Below, one piece after another: positions 40,147 to 47,989 of a stretch of 64,000 bases of DNA. Origin of the DNA: Paenibacillus sp. FSL M7-0420 (lineage in GTDB: Bacteria; Bacillota; Bacilli; Paenibacillales; Paenibacillaceae); NCBI RefSeq assembly GCF_038002345.1, contig NZ_JBBOCJ010000001.1, positions 3,906,001-3,970,000 on the forward strand, given 5' to 3'. Under the pieces are notes generated by a model. It ran no database searches, had not been told where the DNA came from, and was given only the letters and a program-made list of their open reading frames with translations. Positions within the stretch are counted from its first letter, which is position 1. Each line of letters begins with the position of its first letter. The position numbers and the translations under genes are program-made.

Positions 40147-42798
40147 CTAATGCACATTGCCGGGTCCTTCGACAAAACCGCTGCCCGGATCACTTGCCGG
40201 ATCGGTTCCGGCATTCGGGTCAGGGATGATTCCGGGATCAACCGTACCGGTTGTCGCCTCCGGTGTCGGTAACGGCTCTGTCGTGGCAGGCGCAGGCGGC
40301 GGTGTTATCTCAGGCGGGGATGTGGCGGCTCCGCTGCCGTTATCCCCGCCTTGACCGTTGCCGTTATTACCTGGACCGTGATTGCCTGGACCATTATTAC
40401 CTGATCCGTTATTCCCAGGTCCATTGTCTGGCGGATTGCCGCCGTTCTCTCCATTTCCGGAATCGCCGCCGTTATCGGGGCTATCCGTAGGCAGATTCGG
40501 GTCAGGCGTCATCTCCGGCTCAGGGGTCTGAAGCTCGTCCTGAACGGACACCGTTATAGTCTCAGAAGGCTCGCTCTCCTGATCAAGCTCCTGATAATAT
40601 GCAGTAACATAATATTCGTAAGACAGTCCCGGCATCGCACTGATGTCCCCGATATTCGAGGCCATGGTGTTCATGAGCGGGGTGAAGTCTGCTTCAGACG
40701 TCTCGCGGCGGTAAATACGGTATTCTACCCCGCTGGCCGCAGCAGGATTCCAGCTCATATTGACCGTCATCGTGGATGGATCATACGCAGCCTGGAAGCC
40801 CGTTACCGCCGATACCGCTTCAGGCGTCGGCGTAGCCTCTACCTCTGGAGCAGCGCCCTTCGGTACCGGGAACTGCTTGGCAGGTACACCTTCCAGCGCC
40901 TTCTCCATGACCTTGCCCCAGAAGGCAGCGGCCAGCGGACTGCTGTTCTTCAGCAGATGGGTCTTGCTCGGCTTGTCGTAGCCCATCCATACCGCTGCCG
41001 TCCATTCCGGCGTATAGCCGACGAACCAGACATCACGGTTCGAGCTGATGCCCTTATAACCGCTTTGTGTTGTACCGGTCTTACCGGCTACCGGACGGTT
41101 AATTTTCGCTTTTTTACCTGTACCGTCCTGTACAACACGCTGCATCATCTCTGTCATCTGATAGGCCGTCTGTTCACTCATCACACGGTCTGCCTTGGTG
41201 TTCGCCTTGTAGACGGTCTTGTCATCAGCGTCAGCTATAGACTTGATCGAGTATGCCTCCCGCAGTTCTCCCCCGTTAGCAAAGGCACTGTAGGCCTGGG
41301 CCATCTCCATCGTGTTCGTTCCCTCACTCATCCCGCCCAGGGCGAGCGACAGGTTCTTGTCTTCATCCTTCAGGTTGATGCCAAGCTTCTTGGCGAACTG
41401 GAAGCCGGTATTCACACCGATCTCATTCAGCAGCCAGACTGCCGGAATATTCTCCGACTTCGTCAGCGCATCGCTCATACTGATCGACTTCGAGTACCCG
41501 TGCAGATTGTTCGGACAATATTTGCCGAAGCACTGCTTCTCATTGCTCAGCATGGAATCATTCGTGAATTTGCCGGATTCCAGTGCCGGTGCATAGGATA
41601 CCAGGGGCTTGAAGGCAGAACCCGGTGAGCGGCGGCTGCCGTCGATCCGGCTGTAGCCTTTTTTCTCATAATTACGTCCGCCCATCAAGGCTACAACGCT
41701 GCCGTTCTCCTGATTCACAATGGTCATCGAGCCTTGTACCAGCTCATCGTCCACACTTTTCTCAAAGTTATCACTGTCGGCAAAAGCATCCTCGATCGTC
41801 TCCTGGGCATGCTTATCCATAGTTGTATAAATCTTATACCCGCCGATGTTGAGATCATCCTCGGTCAGCCCGAATTTGTCCTCAGCCTCACCAATCGCAT
41901 AATCAATGAATGCCTGGTAGCGCTGCTTCTTCTCAGGCGGCTTGTAGTTGTAATCCACAGCCTTCGCCTCGTCCATCTGCTCCTTGGTAATCAGCTTCTG
42001 CTCATACATGAGTTGAAGCACTACGCCCCGGCGTTCCTTCGACAGCTCGGGGTTACGCAGCGGATTATAGCGGGACGGCCCTTTGGGCATTGCAGCCAGA
42101 GTGGCTATTTCCCAAAGCTCGAGTTTATTCAGATCGCTTTCCCCAAAATAACGGATGGAAGCGGCCTTAATACCATAGATCGTCCCTCCGAAGGGGATGC
42201 GATTCAGATACATGGTAATAATTTCTTCCTTGGTCTGGCTTTTCTCCAGTGCAACGGCAATCGAAACCTCGGTCGCCTTACGGAAGAAGGTCTTGTCGCG
42301 GTTCAGAAAGATGTTCTTCGCCAGCTGCTGGGTAATTGTACTCCCGCCTTCTACCATACTGCGGGCCGCAATATCCTTAACGGCCGCGCGTCCGATGGAC
42401 CAGAGGTCCACCCCGTTATGCTCGAAGAACCGTTTATCCTCGGTGGCTACGAATGCTTTAACAAGCATCTGGGGAAGATCCTCATATTCCACCGGATCGC
42501 TTTTCTCCAATGACAGCTCTCCGATCAGGTTCCGGTTCCGGTCAAAAATCTGTGTCGGCGGATTGATCGTCAGCTTATCCCTGTTCTCCTCCAGCAGCTT
42601 CTGCCCGTTCAGCATGATGAACAAATAGCCGCCCAGCGCACAAAAAATAGCCAGCGCAACTGAAAAAAACAAACTCCACAGCACACGTTTTTTGGTTAAG
42701 TATCTTTTCTTTTTTTTCTTCGGCTTCCCTTGGGAGCTTGGCGGCTGACTTCCTCTGTTTCTGTTACCGCCGCTCCGGGTTAACTGGTCTCTGGACAT
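40147..42798 (-). CDS. ponA: Class A penicillin-binding protein (PBP1A type)
   Basis: An 883-residue bifunctional peptidoglycan synthase. A Lys-rich cytoplasmic N-terminus precedes one membrane helix (VLWSLFFSVALAIFCALGGY, about 40-60). The glycosyltransferase domain has ATEDKRFFEHNGVD, EGGSTITQQLAKN and KEEIITMYLN. The transpeptidase has SxxK as GSAFKPL, SEN in KSENIPA and KTGTT. A fibronectin type III-like domain (about 690-780) and a Pro/Asn/Gly-rich tail of over 100 residues (repeats like GNNGPGNHGPG) end the protein. ATG 42798 follows GGAGG. The disordered tail is longer than in B. subtilis PBP1. Confidence 0.95.
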   Translation of the reverse strand: MSRDQLTRSGGNRNRGSQPPSSQGKPKKKKKRYLTKKRVLWSLFFSVALAIFCALGGYLFIMLNGQKLLEENRDKLTINPPTQIFDRNRNLIGELSLEKSDPVEYEDLPQMLVKAFVATEDKRFFEHNGVDLWSIGRAAVKDIAARSMVEGGSTITQQLAKNIFLNRDKTFFRKATEVSIAVALEKSQTKEEIITMYLNRIPFGGTIYGIKAASIRYFGESDLNKLELWEIATLAAMPKGPSRYNPLRNPELSKERRGVVLQLMYEQKLITKEQMDEAKAVDYNYKPPEKKQRYQAFIDYAIGEAEDKFGLTEDDLNIGGYKIYTTMDKHAQETIEDAFADSDNFEKSVDDELVQGSMTIVNQENGSVVALMGGRNYEKKGYSRIDGSRRSPGSAFKPLVSYAPALESGKFTNDSMLSNEKQCFGKYCPNNLHGYSKSISMSDALTKSENIPAVWLLNEIGVNTGFQFAKKLGINLKDEDKNLSLALGGMSEGTNTMEMAQAYSAFANGGELREAYSIKSIADADDKTVYKANTKADRVMSEQTAYQMTEMMQRVVQDGTGKKAKINRPVAGKTGTTQSGYKGISSNRDVWFVGYTPEWTAAVWMGYDKPSKTHLLKNSSPLAAAFWGKVMEKALEGVPAKQFPVPKGAAPEVEATPTPEAVSAVTGFQAAYDPSTMTVNMSWNPAAASGVEYRIYRRETSEADFTPLMNTMASNIGDISAMPGLSYEYYVTAYYQELDQESEPSETITVSVQDELQTPEPEMTPDPNLPTDSPDNGGDSGNGENGGNPPDNGPGNNGSGNNGPGNHGPGNNGNGQGGDNGSGAATSPPEITPPPAPATTEPLPTPEATTGTVDPGIIPDPNAGTDPASDPGSGFVEGPGNVH

Positions 42799-42853
42799 GC
42801 TGCCTCCTGACTCCCTTAACGGAAAAAACATAAATGATGTTCACGAATGAAAA

Positions 42854-42877
42854 GAACAACCTTCGCAGGTTGCTCTC
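42854..42877 (-). terminator. Likely terminator of the mutSL-miaA-hfq transcript
   Basis: AGAGCAACCT / AGGTTGTTCT stem, 4-base loop and a short T-run on the minus strand, 60 bp after the hfq stop. Confidence 0.65.
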
Positions 42878-42937
42878 TCGCACTCTCTATTCAAACGATT
42901 TATAAACAAAAAGGTTTCGCTTCAAGACGGTAAAATC

Positions 42938-43177
42938 TTAATTCTCGCTGTTGTTGTCCTGCATCAGTGATACGCTCCGCTGCGGCGTAAATGTGGAGAT
43001 CGCATGCTTGTACACCATCTGCTGGCGCCCGTCACTGTCGATGACAATGGTGAAGTTGTCGAACGCTTTGATAATTCCCCGGATTTGAAAGCCGTTGGTC
43101 AAATATACTGTAGCAGGGATATTCTCTTTGCGCAGCTGGTTCAAGAACGTATCTTGAATATTAATGGACTTGTTCAT
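42938..43177 (-). CDS. hfq: RNA chaperone Hfq
   Basis: A 79-residue Sm-like protein. Sm1 reads [20 protein letters not shown] and continues AFDNFTIVI; Sm2 has the YKHAIST motif that lines the RNA-binding pore (YKHAI). The start [12 protein letters not shown] is the typical Hfq N-terminus with the Gln needed for uridine binding. ATG 43177 follows GGGGG. It directly follows miaA, the conserved order. Confidence 0.96.
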   Translation of the reverse strand: MNKSINIQDTFLNQLRKENIPATVYLTNGFQIRGIIKAFDNFTIVIDSDGRQQMVYKHAISTFTPQRSVSLMQDNNSEN

Positions 43178-43196
43178 ATGACGTACCCCCAATGGT

Positions 43197-44177
43197 TCAA
43201 TTAGATTGTTCAGAAGTATATTCAAGACCTGTGAGAAACTTTCCTGCTATTATACCATTTAATTTCGCAAAATTCTCAGAAAAGTTTTGGCTCTCCAGGA
43301 CGTCAATCCACTGAATCTCCTTCATGTGGCGAAACCATGACAACTGCCGCTTGGCAAACCGGCGGGTGTCACGCTTCAGCAGCACCACGGCTTCCTCAAG
43401 CGTCATCTCCCCCTCCAGGTAAGCGGCAATTTCCTTGTAGCCCAAACCCTGCATAGACACAAGACTCCTGCCGTAGCCTTGATCCAGCAGCCGCTGCACC
43501 TCAGACACGAGGCCATCCGCCAGCATCTGATCGATTCGCTCTTCAATACGTTTATATAGTATTTTCCGGTCCATTGTCAAACCGATCAGGCATAATTCAT
43601 AGGGAGACTCCTTCTTCTGGACGGCCAGCGAGTCGGATAACGGGACGTTCGTCTGGTGATAAATCTCCAGCGCGCGGATGATCCGCCTGCGGTCATTGGG
43701 ATGCAGCCGCTCCGCGCTGGCCGGGTCTACCGCTGCCAGCCGGGCATGCAGGGCATCAGCCCCATGCTCCTCGGCGTAGGCCTCCTGCTGCTCGCGGAAA
43801 GCCTCGTCAGCCACCGCTTCGGAGAAGCGGAAGCCGTAGCATAACGATTCAATATACAGTCCAGTACCGCCCACAATAAAAGGCAGCTTGCCTCGCGCGC
43901 TGATCTCCTCGATCAGCCGCGCCCCCTGCTCCTGGAATTCAGCCGTGGAATACGCATCCTGCGGATCATGAATATCAATCAGATGATGGGGGATGCCCTT
44001 CATCTCCTCCGGCGTAATCTTGGCGGTACCAATATCCATCCCGCGGTAGACCTGCATCGAATCCCCGGAGATGATCTCGGCTCCGTGGGCCTCGGCCAGC
44101 TCCAGACTCAGTCTGGTCTTTCCGACCGCTGTCGGACCCAGCAGTACAAGCACTTTGCGTTTCTTCTTAGTTGTCAA
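43197..44177 (-). CDS. miaA: tRNA dimethylallyltransferase MiaA
   Basis: A 326-residue enzyme adding a dimethylallyl group to A37 of tRNAs that read U-starting codons. P-loop [16 protein letters not shown], then [39 protein letters not shown] and [11 protein letters not shown] are all family signatures. It starts with TTG at 44177, eight bases after GGGGTG, inside the last codons of the upstream methyltransferase gene (11 bp overlap), so translation is coupled. Confidence 0.95.
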   Translation of the reverse strand: MTTKKKRKVLVLLGPTAVGKTRLSLELAEAHGAEIISGDSMQVYRGMDIGTAKITPEEMKGIPHHLIDIHDPQDAYSTAEFQEQGARLIEEISARGKLPFIVGGTGLYIESLCYGFRFSEAVADEAFREQQEAYAEEHGADALHARLAAVDPASAERLHPNDRRRIIRALEIYHQTNVPLSDSLAVQKKESPYELCLIGLTMDRKILYKRIEERIDQMLADGLVSEVQRLLDQGYGRSLVSMQGLGYKEIAAYLEGEMTLEEAVVLLKRDTRRFAKRQLSWFRHMKEIQWIDVLESQNFSENFAKLNGIIAGKFLTGLEYTSEQSN

Positions 44178-44946
44178 TGGTAATCACCCCGTACGATGTT
44201 TTGGCATTGGCCCGCAGCAGCTCCTTGAAGCCGAGGCGGGTGAATTCTCCGCTCAGCGCCTTCTCCTTGAGCAGCACGGTCTTGCGGGCCACCCTGGTGG
44301 CCTCAGCCACGCTGTCAGCCGATAGCGCAGCCGGATTGGCGAATTGCCGCAGCGGCGAGATCGCCGCCGAATCCGTCAGCGGCACCCGGAACATCGGGTC
44401 GAAGTAGACAATGTCGATGCTCTTGTCCGGCTGGGCACGCAGATATTCCAGGTGATCCCCGTGCCGCACATCAATACGGCGCAGGGCTTCGTTCACCTTC
44501 ACCTGGCCGGATACATAGCCGCTCATCCCTTCCAGCAGGAGGGCGTACAGCGGCAGCGAGCTCTCCAGCGCCGTCACCTTGGAGGTCTCCCCACCGGTGA
44601 CGGCGAACAGCAGCGAATCCGCTCCGAGTCCGGCCGTGCAGTCCAGCACGCTATCACCGGGGAGCATGCCTGCGGCATCGATCATAGGGTCGGGCTCGCC
44701 TCTTAAGATTCTTTTGGCGCGGACGAACCCCATGCTGGGATGGAATTCCATCGGCGGCATTCCCGGCGTAATCAGCCGGACGGCCTCCTGCAGAACCACC
44801 AGAACCTGTTCGTCCCCGTAATGCTCCACCAGCTTGCCCATCGAGAATTTCGCTCTCGGAGCATAGGCGCAGCCTGTGCGGTCCGCAAGCTCCCGGGCCC
44901 GGGCCACCACTTGCGGTATCGGGTCAAAGCCCGTAGTTATAATCAT
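44167..44946 (-). CDS. Class I SAM-dependent methyltransferase (RsmJ-like)
   Basis: A 259-residue Rossmann methyltransferase. SAM motif I is SVLDCTAGLGADSLLFA; the acidic end of strand 2 is ALESS; motif IV is IDIVYFDPMFR, the DPPY-like form of base or protein N-methyltransferases. Sequence around MEFHPSMGFVRAKRILRGEPD resembles the DUF548/RsmJ group that methylates G1516 of 16S rRNA in enterobacteria; target here is inferred. ATG follows GGAGG. It is sandwiched between mutL and miaA in one operon. Confidence 0.85.
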   Translation of the reverse strand: MIITTGFDPIPQVVARARELADRTGCAYAPRAKFSMGKLVEHYGDEQVLVVLQEAVRLITPGMPPMEFHPSMGFVRAKRILRGEPDPMIDAAGMLPGDSVLDCTAGLGADSLLFAVTGGETSKVTALESSLPLYALLLEGMSGYVSGQVKVNEALRRIDVRHGDHLEYLRAQPDKSIDIVYFDPMFRVPLTDSAAISPLRQFANPAALSADSVAEATRVARKTVLLKEKALSGEFTRLGFKELLRANAKTSYGVITIDN

Positions 44947-44987
44947 GTTGCCTCCGTTCTGCACTCTATAAATGTACAATATAGCCA

Positions 44988-47093
44988 CTACATAACGCGC
45001 TTAAACAGCTTCTCCAGATCATAGGCCGAGAACGACACAACGATCGGGCGTCCATGCGGGCAGGTATAAGGCTGACGGCAGGCCGCGAGCCTGGTGAGGA
45101 GCGATTCCACTTCCAGCTCTGTAAGCTTCTGGTTGGCTTTGATGGAAGCCTTGCAGGAGCAGAGAATGGAGGATTTCTCACGCAGCTTGGCGAGGTCAAT
45201 CGACCGTTCGCTTAAGACCCACTCCGCCATCTCTTCGATGACCGCCTTCTCATCCCCTTCCGGGAACCAGTACGGCAAGGAACGGACCAGGAAGGTCTGC
45301 CCGCCAAAATGCTCAAGCACGACCCCCGCCTGCTCGAACCAGTGCAGCCGTTCGCTAAGCTGCCTGCTCTCCGAAGGCGTGAACTCCAGCGTAATCGGCA
45401 GCAAAAGCTCCTGTGAGGCATCTTCAGGCTTGCCGAATTTCTCATAGTAAAATTCATAATTCACCCGCTCATGCGCAGCGTGCTGGTCAATCAGGTACAA
45501 TCCGCTGTCATTCTGGGCGATAATATAGGTTCCGTGATGCTGGCCGATATAATTCAGCTCGGGGAACTGCGGAAGACCAGTGCCGGTCTGCTCCGCAGGA
45601 GCATATAGCTCCCCGGCCGCCTGCTGCTGCCCCCGGCCAGCGATGGCTGCCGGAGGGCGGTAGCTGTCGCGGGGGCCGGAGGACGGCTGGCGGTATGAAC
45701 CCTGGGCGGTGTTCCCGCCGCTGTAAGCAGCAGCCGTCTCTCTGGCCTGCTGCTGCTCCTGTGCATTGCTGCCGCTATAAGGCCGGGTATTCCCGGATGC
45801 TTGGGAAGCCGCATAAGGGCCTTCTGCGGCTGGAGCGGCAGCGTCCGTTAATGGACCAGCGCTGCCGGAGAACGGAGCGCCGCTCCCTCCGCTGGAAGGC
45901 AGCTGGTTGCCCCCTCCGCCGCTGGAAGCGCCAGGCATTCCCTGGCCCTTGCTGCGCGGAGCTGCTGACATATCCGCACCGCCCGCTTCCGTGCCTTGCT
46001 GGATATTGCCCGGAGCCGCGCCTTTGGAGAAGGCGAATTGCTCCTGAATGAAGGAGCTGCTGTTCTTGCCGCCGATGATCTCCTTGGTAGGGCGCGGAAT
46101 CAGGCTCTGGCCCATCAGCAGCGAGCGGAGCTGCTGTTCTATGAAGCCGTACAGCTCGGGTTCCTTGCTGAAGCGCACTTCAAGCTTGGCCGGATGCACG
46201 TTGACATCCACGAGTGACGGGTGCATCTCCAGCTTCAGGACCAGCAGCGGATAACGGTTAATCGGCAGCAGCGTATGGTAAGCGCGCATGATCGCCGCGT
46301 TCAGCCCGTTGCTGCGGATGTAACGTCCCCCGACCAGCGTCGTCACCGCATTGCGGTTCGAGCGTGTCCACTCGGGACGGCTGATATAGCCGGAGATCCG
46401 GAAGTCCGGATCTTCCGCCGACACAGGGAGCATGGCCTTAGCCGCTGAGGTGCCGTATACAGCAGCAATCACCTGCAGCAGGTCTCCGTTGCCCAGCGTA
46501 TGCAGCAATTGATTGCTGTTATGCTGGAGGGTGAAGGAGATATCCGGGTGGGCCAGCGCCATCCGGTACATGGCATCCGAGATATGGCCCAGCTCGGTCT
46601 GGATGCTCTTCATATACTTCAGGCGGGCAGGCGTATTATAGAACAGCTCCCGCACGGTAAGGTCACTGCCTTGGCCGGAAGCTGCATCTTCATTACGGAT
46701 CAGCCTGCCGCCCTCAATGTCCAGTACCCGTCCCTTCCCGTCGTCTCCGCTTGCGGTCAGCAGCGTCAGCTTCGATACCGCTGCGATACTCGCCAGCGCT
46801 TCTCCACGGAAGCCGAGACTGGTGATCAGGAATAGATCACGGCCGCTGGCAATTTTGCTGGTCGCATGGCGGTAGAAGGCGGTCTCGCAGTCCTCCGGCT
46901 CGATCCCCGAGCCGTTATCCTTCACCCGGATGCTCTGCAGTCCCCCCTCTTCCACAGAGACTTCAATGCGGGTGCTGCCCGCATCGATCGCGTTCTCGAC
47001 AAGCTCCTTCACTACAGAAGCAGGACGTTCCACTACCTCCCCGGCAGCAATCTGGTTGGCAATATGCTCATCCAGCACATGAATTTTGGCCAT
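44988..47093 (-). CDS. mutL: DNA mismatch repair protein MutL
   Basis: A 701-residue protein. N-terminal GHKL ATPase: ELVENAIDAGSTRIEV, DNGSGIEPED, HATSKI and GFRGEALASIAAV. A long low-complexity linker rich in Ser/Gly/Ala/Pro/Gln spans about 345-520. The C-terminal dimerisation domain has the endonuclease motif DQHAAHERVNYE, so this MutL nicks DNA as in other bacteria without MutH, plus the late CPHGRP zinc-site motif. It partners MutS encoded just upstream, but the two are separated by an unusual hairpin array. Confidence 0.96.
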   Translation of the reverse strand: MAKIHVLDEHIANQIAAGEVVERPASVVKELVENAIDAGSTRIEVSVEEGGLQSIRVKDNGSGIEPEDCETAFYRHATSKIASGRDLFLITSLGFRGEALASIAAVSKLTLLTASGDDGKGRVLDIEGGRLIRNEDAASGQGSDLTVRELFYNTPARLKYMKSIQTELGHISDAMYRMALAHPDISFTLQHNSNQLLHTLGNGDLLQVIAAVYGTSAAKAMLPVSAEDPDFRISGYISRPEWTRSNRNAVTTLVGGRYIRSNGLNAAIMRAYHTLLPINRYPLLVLKLEMHPSLVDVNVHPAKLEVRFSKEPELYGFIEQQLRSLLMGQSLIPRPTKEIIGGKNSSSFIQEQFAFSKGAAPGNIQQGTEAGGADMSAAPRSKGQGMPGASSGGGGNQLPSSGGSGAPFSGSAGPLTDAAAPAAEGPYAASQASGNTRPYSGSNAQEQQQARETAAAYSGGNTAQGSYRQPSSGPRDSYRPPAAIAGRGQQQAAGELYAPAEQTGTGLPQFPELNYIGQHHGTYIIAQNDSGLYLIDQHAAHERVNYEFYYEKFGKPEDASQELLLPITLEFTPSESRQLSERLHWFEQAGVVLEHFGGQTFLVRSLPYWFPEGDEKAVIEEMAEWVLSERSIDLAKLREKSSILCSCKASIKANQKLTELEVESLLTRLAACRQPYTCPHGRPIVVSFSAYDLEKLFKRVM

Positions 47094-47181
47094 ATTCGTT
47101 CACCCCGCATGTATTTATTTTATAGATAATATTGATCATTAACGGACTGTAAAGACTTATTCGGACAAGTAGAGACGGCTT

Positions 47182-47211
47182 TGCCGTCCTTTGCGGTCCT
47201 TTTAAAGGACG
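47182..47211. repeat. Third copy of the GCCGTCCTT palindrome
   Basis: GCCGTCCTTT followed by GTCCTTTTAAAGGAC in the mutL upstream region; shares its core with palindromes at 1795 and 4981. Confidence 0.5.
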
Positions 47212-47271
47212 TACCGTATCAAAGAGATAATCATTCTAACGGATGAATAAGATTACCTTCGCGCGAGCACA

Positions 47272-47965
47272 ATGTATGCTGTTTTTCACATACAATCAGA
47301 CCGTGTGCCTGCTTGCGAGTATAATGTATGCTGTTTTTCACATACATTCGGCCGTGTGGCTGCTTGCGAGCACAATGTATGCTGTTTTCCACATACATTC
47401 AGGCCGTGTGCCTGCTTGCGAGCACCATGTATGTTGTTTTCCACATACATTCGGGCCGTGCGCCTGCTTGCGAGCACCATGTATGTTGTTTTTCACATAC
47501 ATCGGGCCGTATGCCTGCTTGCGAGCACAATGTATGCTGTTTTTCACATACATCGGGCCGTATGCCTGCTTGCGAGCACCATGTATGTTGTTTTCCACAT
47601 ACATTCGGGCCGTGTGCCTGCTTGAGAACACAATGTACGCAGTTTTTCACATATATTTAGGCCGTGTGGCTGCTTGCGAGTACAATGTATGCTGTTTTTC
47701 ACATATATTCGGCCGTGTGGCTGCTTGCGAGTACAATGTATGCTGTTTTTCACATATATTCGGGCTGTGTGCCTGCTTGTGAGCACAATGTATGCTGTTT
47801 TTCACATACATCGGGCCGTATGCCTGCTTGCGAGCACAATGTATGCTGTTTTTCACATACATTCGGGCTGTGTGGCTGCTTGCGACCACAATGTATGCTG
47901 TTTTTCACATATATTTGCTACATATTCCGCTGTAATAGCCAATCGTATTCGGTTTTAAGCACACC
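47272..47965. repeat. Tandem hairpin array, 13 units plus one degenerate unit, between mutS and mutL
   Basis: Units begin at 47272, 47324, 47375, 47427, 47479, 47530, 47581, 47633, 47685, 47736, 47788, 47839 and 47891, a strict 51-52 bp period. Each has a palindrome AATGTATG / CATACATT around the loop CTGTTTTTCA, then a GC-rich half with TGTGC / GCACA. Both halves are conserved, so there are no unique spacers. A 14th unit at 47942, again 51 bp on, is the TATTCGG type seen beside the IS110 element. CATACATT of one unit can also pair with AATGTATG of the next, giving two exclusive folding registers. Confidence 0.93.
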
Positions 47966-47989
47966 TTCAACGGCAGCAGTTCCGCTGAA

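Noticed and set aside
40157..42628. Long plus-strand frames opposite the PBP1A gene
   Set aside because: They are antisense shadows of a gene with intact glycosyltransferase and transpeptidase motifs.
47272..47965. CRISPR array
   Set aside because: Period is right for a short CRISPR, but both halves of the unit are conserved; there are no unique spacers, no leader and no cas genes.
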